A stretch of DNA of 64,000 nucleotides. Source: an uncultured Clostridia bacterium (lineage in GTDB: Bacteria > Bacillota > Clostridia > TANB77 > CAG-508). Below the pieces are notes generated by a model. That model was not told the DNA's origin. It was given only the letters and a program-made list of their open reading frames with translations, and did no database searches. Made by a program: the position numbers and the translations under genes. The DNA is taken from NCBI GenBank assembly GCA_934140005.1, contig CAKPBB010000003.1, positions 42,746 through 106,745 of the forward strand. Direction: 5' to 3'. Below, one piece after another: positions 9,459-17,532 of the stretch; the stretch's first letter is position 1, and every line of letters starts with the position of its first letter.

Positions 9459-10169
9459 TTAAATATTCGCTGATGTAGTCTTTCTATTAGGCTCCTTTTC
9501 AATAGTGAAAATTTTTCCTTCAGGTCTATCAAACTCGACTTTCTTCACATTCTGCGCGCCAATGCTCTCATATACAGTAGCCGTGTCACTCATAATTACA
9601 CTTCCAAAAGTAGTAATCCGTTCTGCAGTAGCATTAACATCAAGTTTTACAAAACTATCTGCAAAAACTTCCTTGACTGTAGAATTAATACCAATATAAA
9701 TGTCTCTATCGGAATACACACATATTACATAACAGTTGCCAGAAAGTTTTATCTCTCCTTCTGCTTCAAGGCTAAATGCTTCAACTGCATCTCCAGCATA
9801 AATGTTACCTTTAGCAATCAACATCTTAAAAGACGAGCATTTGCCAATAACAGCATCTTCTTCTGTGCTCAAGTTTTTAAACACATTTCTTTTTCCAATT
9901 CTTGCCCAACTTTTAGCAGTAACATTTCCAAAAAAGTTTCCATTTTTGCAAAAGAAATAGCCTTTTGCGTATATGTTACTAGCAGTAATACCGCTACCAA
10001 AATATACATTATCCGCGACTATCTTGCCGTGAATACAGCACCGATCATCAACAAAAACATCTCCCTTTACTCGGATATCACCCCAGAATTCTGTTCCGGG
10101 CTTTACCCACAAAATCATATTTTTATTTTTCATAGGTTGCTTTTCGATCACAATGTTTTGGTTTTCCAT
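9459..10169 (-). CDS. bactofilin-like beta-helix repeat protein C
   Basis: The third member of the local beta-helix family, 236 residues. It begins MENQNIVIEKQPMKNKN, then MILWVKPGTEFWGDIRVKG, matching paralogue B, and continues as repeated rungs (VDDRCCIHGKIVADNVYFG, AKGNIYAGDAVEAFSLEAEG, EIKLSGNCYVICVYSDRDIY). I choose the start at 10169 because AAAGGACAGG lies upstream and because the promoter (10216-10244) would fall inside a longer reading frame starting at 10244. It is transcribed alone, with terminator 9388-9431. Several cysteines (RCC, NCYVIC) are present but not conserved among the three. Function unknown; a cytoskeletal or surface-scaffold role is inference from the fold. Confidence 0.65.
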   Translation of the reverse strand: MENQNIVIEKQPMKNKNMILWVKPGTEFWGDIRVKGDVFVDDRCCIHGKIVADNVYFGSGITASNIYAKGYFFCKNGNFFGNVTAKSWARIGKRNVFKNLSTEEDAVIGKCSSFKMLIAKGNIYAGDAVEAFSLEAEGEIKLSGNCYVICVYSDRDIYIGINSTVKEVFADSFVKLDVNATAERITTFGSVIMSDTATVYESIGAQNVKKVEFDRPEGKIFTIEKEPNRKTTSANI

Positions 10170-10215
10170 AAAAAACCTGTCCTTTCTATCAATGCGTAAA
10201 TTTGCGAACTTATAT

Positions 10216-10244
10216 ATTATAGTACATTTTCCACTTTTAGTCAA
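10216..10244 (-). promoter_or_regulatory. promoter of beta-helix gene C
   Basis: TTGACT (10239-10244), 17 bp, TATAAT (10216-10221) on the minus strand. Confidence 0.8.
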
Positions 10245-10249
10245 ATATT

Positions 10250-11038
10250 TTAATTTTCACATTCCTTTTTCATGATTTCGTAAACTTGATTTTTTAATTC
10301 TTCTACTTTAGATTTTCTATTTTCTTCTAGTTGATTTAGCTCATCTATATTTGATGCTACTGGTGACAATATTTTTAATGTCACATCTTTTTTTCTTTTA
10401 AAGACTCTTCTGATTCCTTTTGGTTCTCTGAATTTTATTACTATTGGAATTATTGGGACATTATTTTTTATTGCTAAATTAAACGCACCATTTTTGAATC
10501 TTCGAATTTCATTACAATATGGATATAATATAGCCTCTGGATAAAAATGAACAATTTCATCTTTTTGTAATAAAGAATCTAATTCTTTGAACATCCTTTC
10601 TTTATTTTTTATTTCTTTTGGTATAGGAATTGCCTTTAATAGTTTTATCAATTTTCTAACAAATGGTATTTGAAAGCTTTCTGATTGAGTAGTGAAATGA
10701 ACATTTTTAGTGCCAAGTGCAATTCCTACCATAGCACAGTCCAATACTAAAACATGATTAGATACAGAAACTGCACCTGTTTTTAAGCCCTTTATATTTT
10801 CTCTACCATCTATCTTAAAATCGTATATTATTTTTAAAATTATGCTTAAAATAGGATATGCAATTATATAATATATTATATTTGAAAAAATTTTAAAAAT
10901 GATATTTTGTGGCACATATTGATATTTATCGTTTATTTTAAATTTTAATGGATGCCAAATATCTACAATATTTGCTTCGCTTTCTTCTGTAACTTTTTTC
11001 GTTTCTTTTTCTATATCGTTGCTTTCTATATTTTTCAT
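10250..11038 (-). CDS. PlsC-like 1-acyl-glycerol-3-phosphate acyltransferase
   Basis: A 262-residue membrane-associated acyltransferase of the PlsC/LPLAT family, which puts the second acyl chain on lysophosphatidic acid. A hydrophobic segment (about residues 46-70) precedes the catalytic HX4D motif at His95-Asp100 (NHVLVLD). The substrate-binding motif reads FYPEAILYPY at residues 166-175, in place of the more usual FPEGTRS, and is followed by RRFKNGAFNLAIKNNVPIIPI, typical of the family. The start follows GGAGTAAAA and lies 2 bp after the stop of the glycosyltransferase gene, so they are co-transcribed. A role in membrane phospholipid or glycolipid synthesis fits the neighbours; acyl specificity is unknown. 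Confidence 0.8.
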   Translation of the reverse strand: MKNIESNDIEKETKKVTEESEANIVDIWHPLKFKINDKYQYVPQNIIFKIFSNIIYYIIAYPILSIILKIIYDFKIDGRENIKGLKTGAVSVSNHVLVLDCAMVGIALGTKNVHFTTQSESFQIPFVRKLIKLLKAIPIPKEIKNKERMFKELDSLLQKDEIVHFYPEAILYPYCNEIRRFKNGAFNLAIKNNVPIIPIVIKFREPKGIRRVFKRKKDVTLKILSPVASNIDELNQLEENRKSKVEELKNQVYEIMKKECEN

Positions 11039-11040
11039 TT

Positions 11041-12237
11041 TTACTCCATTATAGCATTCATTTCTTCAATTACTAAATCTGCTAAATTATTGCAAGAATT
11101 TTGATTAATATATTTTTCTTGATTTTTCATCAATTCATTTTGCATGATTTTATCATTTAATAAAATTTTTAAATTCTTAATAATTTCTTCTTCGTTTTTA
11201 CTTTGAAGAGACATCTTTCTTGTACTAAAGAAATCAGAATTATAATTTTCACATCCAGGAATTGGCATTGTATGTATAAATGGTCTTCTTATTGTTGCTA
11301 TTTCAGTTGTAGTCAAGCCTCCTGGCTTTGTCAAAACCACTTCACTAATCGCCATATATTTTTCTAGTTCTTTTGAAAAGCCGAGTATTGTAATTCTATT
11401 ACTTTTTATTTTTTCAATTTTTTCCTGCATTTTTTTATTATTACCACAGCAAACAATAAAATTAATGTCAGTAAATTCTTCAAGTAATTTTTTTATCATG
11501 TCTTCTAAATTACCAAATCCCATACTGCCACTCATAATTAAAATATAACGCTCATTTTCTTTTAAGTTTAATTCTTTTCTTATGTGATTACAGTCATATT
11601 TTTTGCTATATTTTAAAGAAACTGGTATTCCTAATGGAATTAACTTTTTAGATGAAACTCCTTTATCTATAAAATCTTGTTTTAAAGAAACATCTGGAAT
11701 TATGAAATAATCTGGATTTGTTTCTTCCCAAAAAGGTATACAAACATAATCTGTTGCAACTTCAATAAAATGTATATCATATTCTTTTTTTATAGCAGTT
11801 AGTGCTTGTCCAGCAAATAAATGAGTAGTCACAATATAGTTATACTCATTTTCTATTATATAATTTAGTAACTTATTTTTACTCAAACTGTTTAATTGAT
11901 AAACCGGTGACTTTAGTTTAGTTTTTTGATAAAGAGTTCCTAACTTATATGCTTCTTTAAAAGCTTGTCCTGAACCATGTGTGCTTTTTATATATAAATC
12001 ATTTACTTTATTTTTTATATCTTCTCCAATAATTTCTAAATATTCTATAAAATCAGCCTGAATACCTTTTGAAGTTAATGCCTCCTGTATTGCTTTTGCA
12101 GCTGAATTATGACCACCACCAGTTCCACAAGAAAGTATTAATACCTTCTTTATTTTATTTTTTTGAAGTTGTATTAATTTTTCTTTATTTTCCATATATT
12201 GTTCTTGTTTAATTTTTTTATAGTTTTTTAGTTTCAT
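11041..12237 (-). CDS. MurG/UgtP-like diacylglycerol glycosyltransferase
   Basis: A 398-residue GT-B fold enzyme of the MGDG-synthase/UgtP group, which transfers hexose from a UDP-sugar to diacylglycerol at the inner membrane face. The family signature SCGTGGGHNSAA is at residues 36-47, the N-terminal acceptor domain continues with VTTHLFAGQAL, and the C-terminal nucleotide-sugar site includes ILIMSGSMGFGNL and TKPGGLTTTE. The ribosome binding site AAGAGGAAG supports the start at 12237. It is the middle gene of an operon with an alpha/beta hydrolase upstream and the PlsC-like acyltransferase downstream, which together suggest glycolipid anchor synthesis or remodelling. A different lipid acceptor is possible. 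Confidence 0.8.
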   Translation of the reverse strand: MKLKNYKKIKQEQYMENKEKLIQLQKNKIKKVLILSCGTGGGHNSAAKAIQEALTSKGIQADFIEYLEIIGEDIKNKVNDLYIKSTHGSGQAFKEAYKLGTLYQKTKLKSPVYQLNSLSKNKLLNYIIENEYNYIVTTHLFAGQALTAIKKEYDIHFIEVATDYVCIPFWEETNPDYFIIPDVSLKQDFIDKGVSSKKLIPLGIPVSLKYSKKYDCNHIRKELNLKENERYILIMSGSMGFGNLEDMIKKLLEEFTDINFIVCCGNNKKMQEKIEKIKSNRITILGFSKELEKYMAISEVVLTKPGGLTTTEIATIRRPFIHTMPIPGCENYNSDFFSTRKMSLQSKNEEEIIKNLKILLNDKIMQNELMKNQEKYINQNSCNNLADLVIEEMNAIME

Positions 12238-12256
12238 TTCTTCCTCTTACTTAAAT

Positions 12257-13318
12257 TTATTGTTTGTTTTCTTTTTTTCCTATTCCTAGTGAGATAAAGC
12301 AACTAAACAATAACTTTTTAGTTTTGCTATCAATATTTTTCATTTCATTAATTGCTTCTACAACTTGTGATAGTTCTATTTTTTTGAAATCATCAACATA
12401 TACAACATTTATCTTTTTTAATATATTAAAAAAAGTTATTACCAGATTTTCTCTTTCCTCATCTTTATATAGCTTTAGCCATTCGTCTATTTTTGCATCA
12501 ATTCTTTTACTGGCTTCTGTTTGATTTCCTCTTTCAAGATAACTTCCAAAGCATTCCCAAGTAGTTAAATCATGTTGCTTAATTCCTTTTTCTTTTGTTT
12601 TTACATATTGGCATTCTCCTGAATTATTTAATAACACTCCAATAATGCTATCTTCCGGTCTTATGTTTATTATTTTTGAAGCAATTGCTTTATATTCATT
12701 AGAATTAAATTCACTATATTTGAACCCTGGTCCATCATTATTAAAAATTTTTTTTATTTTTCTATGAACAAATTCATTGCTATACATTGCAGCACACATT
12801 GCTAAATTTCCACCTTTAGAATGTCCACCAACATATACTTCATTATCTCTCCATGTGATTACTGAATTTATGTAATTTATAGCATCAGTTTGTGATAAAA
12901 CAGGAAAATGATATGACATTTCAAAATCTTCTTTCCAGCCTGTAATTGAATCATCAGTTCCTTGAAAAGATACATAAACTTTTTGAGGTTCAAAAGAAAT
13001 ACATATTGCTCCAAATTGTTCTTCATCATTTAATATCATTTTGAAATTAGAAAAAAGGCAGTCTTTATACCTACTTCCATCTTTCATTTCTTTAAGATGC
13101 TCAATTATATTTTGCAAAAATTTTGAATGTTTTTTATCTTTTTCTAAAAATTTATTTCCTGCTTCTTGTAATGAAATCTTTTCGCTATTTTTTGGAACAA
13201 TTTCATTCCAATTCAAATATGCTAATTCTGCAAACAAAATATTATCAACTTCATTAAAAGCACAGTCTTTGAAAGAATTATTTTTATAATATTCTAAATA
13301 TGTTTTTAAATTTGCCAT
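12257..13318 (-). CDS. Mbeg1-like (DUF2974) alpha/beta hydrolase
   Basis: A 353-residue lipase-like protein. VYVSFQGTDDSITGWKEDFE (about residues 114-133) and the nucleophile elbow GHSKGGN at 165-171 (Ser167) are characteristic of DUF2974/Mbeg1-like hydrolases, which have the class 3 lipase fold. INIRPEDSIIGVLL and a late His (KQHDLTTWE) could supply the remaining triad residues. No signal peptide is visible, so it is probably cytoplasmic. AAAGGAGAT precedes the ATG. It is the first gene of the lipid operon, 19 bp before the glycosyltransferase. A phospholipid or acylglycerol substrate is inference from context. Confidence 0.75.
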   Translation of the reverse strand: MANLKTYLEYYKNNSFKDCAFNEVDNILFAELAYLNWNEIVPKNSEKISLQEAGNKFLEKDKKHSKFLQNIIEHLKEMKDGSRYKDCLFSNFKMILNDEEQFGAICISFEPQKVYVSFQGTDDSITGWKEDFEMSYHFPVLSQTDAINYINSVITWRDNEVYVGGHSKGGNLAMCAAMYSNEFVHRKIKKIFNNDGPGFKYSEFNSNEYKAIASKIINIRPEDSIIGVLLNNSGECQYVKTKEKGIKQHDLTTWECFGSYLERGNQTEASKRIDAKIDEWLKLYKDEERENLVITFFNILKKINVVYVDDFKKIELSQVVEAINEMKNIDSKTKKLLFSCFISLGIGKKENKQ

Positions 13319-13375
13319 AAAAATCTCCTTTGCAATATTTATTAAACCTTTTAAAATTTATTTTATAAAGTAATA

Positions 13376-13535
13376 ATGAAGATGTTTATAAGTAGCATCA
13401 AACAAATGAATAATTTTAATATTGTCAATTTAGATAATTGGAATAGTTGAAAAATAGTTTCTTATATTTCTACATTTTTGAGACAATATTTACAAAAACT
13501 TCAATATCCTTGATGCCACTCATAAGCACCTTCAT
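13376..13535. repeat. inverted duplication of a short coding-like segment
   Basis: Arms 13376-13401 and 13510-13535 are about 26 bp long, 85% complementary, and flank about 110 bp. Each arm, read inwards from its outer end, opens with an ATG and gives similar peptides: MKMFISSIKQMNNFNIV on the plus strand and MKVLMSGIKDIEVFVNIV on the minus strand. The similarity continues past the paired arms (both reach AATATTGTC). Both soon hit stops. The peptides vaguely recall the start of Clostridial HPr-like proteins, which is only a guess. It occupies the 373-bp gap between the lipid operon and the vWA unit, where no intact gene is seen. Confidence 0.5.
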
Positions 13536-13628
13536 CAACATTTTTAGTATATCATTTAATTTAATTTCTTTCAAGTTCGATTTCTATTATGAATAAAAAA
13601 CTCAGAGTTATTTTCATATTATATAAAA

Positions 13629-13670
13629 AGTCGGCCACTAGCATGCTTCTCGCATATCCAGTAGCCGACT
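13629..13670 (-). terminator. terminator of the vWA gene pair
   Basis: An 18-bp imperfect stem (13629-13646 with 13652-13670) with G-U pairs in minus-strand RNA, followed by a T-run (CTTTTTATA). Confidence 0.85.
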
Positions 13671-13691
13671 TTTTATTCTTTGCTCTAATAG

Positions 13692-14351
13692 TTAGTCGAT
13701 CTGCATAAGCTTAATCGACTTAATTCCAGTGCAGTTTTGCATTTGTTCAATTGCACTGAAGTCAGTTATCTCTGTGGGAGATAAGATATAGACTTGGAGA
13801 TTACTATCATCACCTACATCCAATCTAGATCCCTTGATGGTTTGCTCCATATCGGAGAAAATCAGAATGTTTTTGTATCCGGACAAGCAAGCAGTGTTAA
13901 TTGCCATCAGGACATTAGTATCACCGCCAAACGTAATGTTGTTGATATCAGCATTTTGTTCGATCTGAGTATTAAAGAACCATACATCATGCCCCTGCTT
14001 GAAAAATTCAAGGTTCTCTTCATAGAAAGATGTTACACTTTCTTTCATTGAGCCCGAATTGTCCATCAAAATCAAGGTGTCAGGGCTGGATAAGTCGAAC
14101 AGTCCCGGAATATCCAAGTTCTTCTGTATAGGAATCTTCGTAACTTCCTGTTGAATGGTGACCTCAGGATCACTATTCACATAATGAGTTATTATATCCC
14201 GTACGGTATACTGTTCCGCTGACAAATAGTCTCCACTAATTGTCAGCATCATGAAGACACCGAAAATCATTGTAGCTCCCATCAGAAACCACACCGTAAC
14301 CCAAAATCTTGCATGTCTTTTTGCATTTTCCATTGTTAATACCTCACTCAT
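13692..14351 (-). CDS. membrane-anchored von Willebrand factor A protein with intact MIDAS
   Basis: A 219-residue protein with one N-terminal membrane segment (about residues 17-38, FWVTVWFLMGATMIFGVF) and a C-terminal vWA domain. The metal-ion-dependent adhesion site is complete by eye: DNSGS at 97-101, Thr145 in GGDTN, and Asp167 in FSDMEQ. Such domains bind protein ligands through a divalent metal. The gene overlaps the upstream gene by ATGA; an internal ATG at 14333 with GAGTGAGGT before it is an alternative start. The partner seems to carry a degenerate version of the same domain. Function unknown; a membrane complex of the two is inference. Confidence 0.75.
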   Translation of the reverse strand: MSEVLTMENAKRHARFWVTVWFLMGATMIFGVFMMLTISGDYLSAEQYTVRDIITHYVNSDPEVTIQQEVTKIPIQKNLDIPGLFDLSSPDTLILMDNSGSMKESVTSFYEENLEFFKQGHDVWFFNTQIEQNADINNITFGGDTNVLMAINTACLSGYKNILIFSDMEQTIKGSRLDVGDDSNLQVYILSPTEITDFSAIEQMQNCTGIKSIKLMQID

Positions 14352-15202
14352 TTCAAGGTTTCCATACCAATGATTTTTACAGACGTAAAGCTTGCATCTA
14401 GCAAAGCTTTTTCTTCTGCTGTTACTTTCACTGGTGTAACCAAGATTAACTGTGCATCATGTAAATTTGTTGCTCCTTTATATCCTGTTAAGTTAGGAGA
14501 ACCTACATACAAGATACAACCGTTAATCTCCTGCATTTCAAGCAATGCCGACAGACTAGTTTGGGTATCATAGAACTTAATTTCAGAAACACTTTCATTT
14601 TCAGTCATAAGTCCTAAGCTACCATTGTTAAGCATGATAGTTCTTGTGTCAATTAAAGCTCCGTTGTTTGCGATAAAGTCTTTTACGAAGGTTTCGTCTG
14701 CATTGGAGCAACTTAATACCACAGTACCATTTTGCTCAAACCCAATTGGATACAGAGGTTTATCAGATTCTGCGTCAACATACTCGTTAACATACTCGAC
14801 CTGTGTGATCTGCTTAGGTGGATTTGTCTTGGTAATTTCAATAGGATCACCTTGAATCTTAATGAAATTTTTCGACAACAACATAAGCATCAAAACACCA
14901 CATGCCGTAATAACGAACCTAGAGCCGATGCATGCAAGTATGGTTGTTAAGTCTATTCTGCCTCTTCCGCTATCTGCTTCTTCCAAAAGGACTTGAATGA
15001 ACTCGATAAAGAAGAACAGAATCAAAACCAAAGCTCCAATCTCGAAAGAAAAGCTTTCTTGTTCAGCATATGGAGTGTCAGCACTAAAATCGTAATGTGC
15101 TACCATAGCAACAACCATGATTTTTACGAAGCTGTTGAAAACTTTTCCCAGCTTGCACACTACCCTTGGAAACCGTTGGACATTAAAATAGATTTCTTTC
15201 AT
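14348..15202 (-). CDS. membrane protein with a degenerate vWA-like C-terminal domain
   Basis: A 284-residue protein with two membrane segments (EIGALVLILFFFIEFIQVLL and FVITACGVLMLMLL) and a C-terminal domain of about 150 residues. By eye this domain follows the same order of elements as the vWA domain of the next gene: TVVLSCSNADETFVKDF against TLILMDNSGSMKESVTSF, GCILYVGSPNL against KNILIFSDMEQ, and AQLILVTPVKVT against LQVYILSPTEIT. The DxSxS metal site is absent. The start at 15202 has AAAGGAAAAA upstream; an ATG at 15226 does not. It is the first gene of a two-gene unit. The vWA relationship is my alignment and needs a structure check. Confidence 0.6.
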   Translation of the reverse strand: MKEIYFNVQRFPRVVCKLGKVFNSFVKIMVVAMVAHYDFSADTPYAEQESFSFEIGALVLILFFFIEFIQVLLEEADSGRGRIDLTTILACIGSRFVITACGVLMLMLLSKNFIKIQGDPIEITKTNPPKQITQVEYVNEYVDAESDKPLYPIGFEQNGTVVLSCSNADETFVKDFIANNGALIDTRTIMLNNGSLGLMTENESVSEIKFYDTQTSLSALLEMQEINGCILYVGSPNLTGYKGATNLHDAQLILVTPVKVTAEEKALLDASFTSVKIIGMETLK

Positions 15203-15301
15203 ATTGTTTTTCCTTTCATAACTCACAAAAACATTTAATTAATTGTCAATGTACCAGAAATAACTCCTTTCTTGCCTAAAAATAAATAGTCGTACATTTA
15301 T

Positions 15302-15330
15302 AGTATATCACAAGTTTTATGTTAAGTCAA
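15302..15330 (-). promoter_or_regulatory. promoter of the vWA gene pair
   Basis: TTGACT (15325-15330), 17 bp, TATACT (15302-15307) on the minus strand, leaving a leader of about 95 nt. Confidence 0.8.
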
Positions 15331-15447
15331 CTTTTTAGTATATTGCAAAACACATGCAAACCTGTTCTAAGTTGGTATACAAGGTATTTCCTATAAGTAT
15401 ATTTAGTGATTTATTTTGAAACTTTTCATTTAAACAAATTATCTTTA

Positions 15448-17532
15448 TTAGCCAACTTTCTCAAATTGAGAATTATAAAGTTCTGCATAAGCACCATTTA
15501 ATTTCATAAGTTCATCATGATTTCCTTGCTCAACAATATTACCATTTTTCATAACTAATATTAAATCTGCATTTTTAATTGTTGAAAGTCTATGTGCTAT
15601 AATGAAAGATGTCCTTCCTTCTGTTAATTTATCCATAGCTTTTTGTACTAATTCCTCTGTTCTTGTATCTACATTACTTGTTGCTTCGTCAAGAATTAAG
15701 AATGGTGCATCTTGTAACATAGCTCTTGCAATTGTCAACAATTGTTTTTGACCTGCAGACAAATTATCATTATCTGAAACTTCTGTATTATATCCATTTG
15801 GTAATGTTTTTATAAAGTGGCTTAAACCAACAGTTTCACAAACTTTATCAATTTGTTCTTGAGTTACGTTTTCTTTATTAAATATAATATTTTCTTTGAT
15901 GTTTCCACTACATAACCATGTATCTTGTAATACCATTGTAAATAAATCGTGTATATTTTCTCTTGTTAGCTCTTTTGTTGATACACCATCTATCTTTATA
16001 TCTCCAGAATTTATTTCATAGAATTTCATAAGTAAATTAACCATAGTTGTTTTTCCCGCACCTGTTGGTCCTACAATAGCAATTTTTTGGCCTGGTTTAG
16101 CAATAGCACTAAAGTTATGAATAGTAGGTTTATCGTTTCCATCATAGTAGAATTCAACATTTTCAAATTCTATTTTTCCTTTTACATCTTTTCTATCTAA
16201 TTTTTTAGTTATGTTTTCTTGATTAGCCATTTCTTGTTCATCTGCAAATTCAAATACTCTCTCACTAGCTGCTGCTGTTGATTGAAGCGATGTCATTGCT
16301 TGCGCAATTTGACTAAGTGGTGAAGTAAATAATCTTACATACATCATAAAGGCAACAATTACTCCAAAACTTGTAAGGTTATTCATTGTTAATAACGCAC
16401 CAACTATGCATACTGCTACATATCCAAAGTTTCCTATAAAATTCATCATAGGTTGCATTAAGCCTGAAAGGAATTGGCTCTTTTGGTTACATGAATAAAC
16501 TCTTTTATTTAGTTCATCAAATTTTGCATCAGCTTCTCTTTTGCCATTGTAAACCTTTACTACATTTAGTCCAGAATAAACTTCTTCTATATGGCTGTTT
16601 AAATTTCCTAGTTCTACTTGTCTTGCAACGAAGTATTTTTGTGATTTCTTTAAAACAGAAAACATAAAAGTAAATCCTAATGAACTTGAAAGTATTGCTG
16701 TTAAAGCCATTATCCAATTTGTATAGAACATCATTATTATAGTTCCTACAAATAGTGTAACTGAACTAACTAATGTTGCTAAAGATTGGTTCATTGATTG
16801 AGCTATTGTATCAACATCATTAGTTACTCTTGATAAGATATCACCAGTTTGATGCTTATCAAAATATTTCAAAGGTAATTTATTTATTTTTTCTGATATT
16901 CTTGTTCTTAAGCTTTTAGCAAATTTATTTGCTACATCTGTCATTGAAACAGATTGTATAAAGCTAAACAATGCACTACATACATAGATTATAACTAAAA
17001 ACTTTGCTATATTCTTTATAGCATCCATATCCATTTTAGGTTCTACAACTGATTTTATACTCTCAGGCATTTCGTCAATCTTACTATAAAGAGTATTTGC
17101 ATCTATACTTGCTGTTTCATTTGAATCTGTGTTTTCAGTTGAAGAACTACCAAATCCTAATTCATTCATAATTTTTGCAAATTGATATTGGTCTTCTGTT
17201 GATATTGTAACGCCATCAATTTCAAAGTCTTTAAACATATTTTCACTTATTTTGGTTGCAATTTCTTGTAAATTATCTTTATTTACAACTAAACCAGATG
17301 ATATTTCATCTGTTAAATCAGATAATTTGTTTGGAGCAACAATTGATAATATTGAACTTAAAACAGCTAAAATTAAAGATATTGTTATAAGTATTTTATA
17401 AGGCTTTAATTCGCTAAATAAACGTTTTATAGCTGATTTAAAATCATTTGCTTTTTCTCCAGGGCCTCCACCCATTCCCATTGGTCCTCTACCATTAGGT
17501 CTTCTAGGAGGCATTTTTTCATTATTACTCAT
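15448..17532 (-). CDS. ABC exporter half-transporter, second subunit
   Basis: A 694-residue fusion of a six-helix exporter membrane domain (from about residue 45, KILITISLILAVLSSILS) and an ABC ATPase domain: Walker A GPTGAGKTT, signature LSAGQKQLLTIAR, Walker B FLILDEATSNVD, switch AHRLST. An extra extracytoplasmic insert of about 90 residues lies between the first two helices. The N-terminus is Gly/Pro/Arg-rich (PPRRPNGRGPMGMGG). The start overlaps the end of the partner gene and has AAAGGAGGAATT. Together the two form a heterodimeric multidrug/lipid/peptide-type exporter. In such pairs one ATP site is often degenerate, which fits the atypical LSAGQ here. Substrate unknown. Confidence 0.9.
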   Translation of the reverse strand: MSNNEKMPPRRPNGRGPMGMGGGPGEKANDFKSAIKRLFSELKPYKILITISLILAVLSSILSIVAPNKLSDLTDEISSGLVVNKDNLQEIATKISENMFKDFEIDGVTISTEDQYQFAKIMNELGFGSSSTENTDSNETASIDANTLYSKIDEMPESIKSVVEPKMDMDAIKNIAKFLVIIYVCSALFSFIQSVSMTDVANKFAKSLRTRISEKINKLPLKYFDKHQTGDILSRVTNDVDTIAQSMNQSLATLVSSVTLFVGTIIMMFYTNWIMALTAILSSSLGFTFMFSVLKKSQKYFVARQVELGNLNSHIEEVYSGLNVVKVYNGKREADAKFDELNKRVYSCNQKSQFLSGLMQPMMNFIGNFGYVAVCIVGALLTMNNLTSFGVIVAFMMYVRLFTSPLSQIAQAMTSLQSTAAASERVFEFADEQEMANQENITKKLDRKDVKGKIEFENVEFYYDGNDKPTIHNFSAIAKPGQKIAIVGPTGAGKTTMVNLLMKFYEINSGDIKIDGVSTKELTRENIHDLFTMVLQDTWLCSGNIKENIIFNKENVTQEQIDKVCETVGLSHFIKTLPNGYNTEVSDNDNLSAGQKQLLTIARAMLQDAPFLILDEATSNVDTRTEELVQKAMDKLTEGRTSFIIAHRLSTIKNADLILVMKNGNIVEQGNHDELMKLNGAYAELYNSQFEKVG

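Noticed and set aside
13376..13535. Riboswitch or large leader hairpin for the lipid operon
   Set aside because: Matches no riboswitch I know, and both arms look coding; kept only as an inverted repeat.
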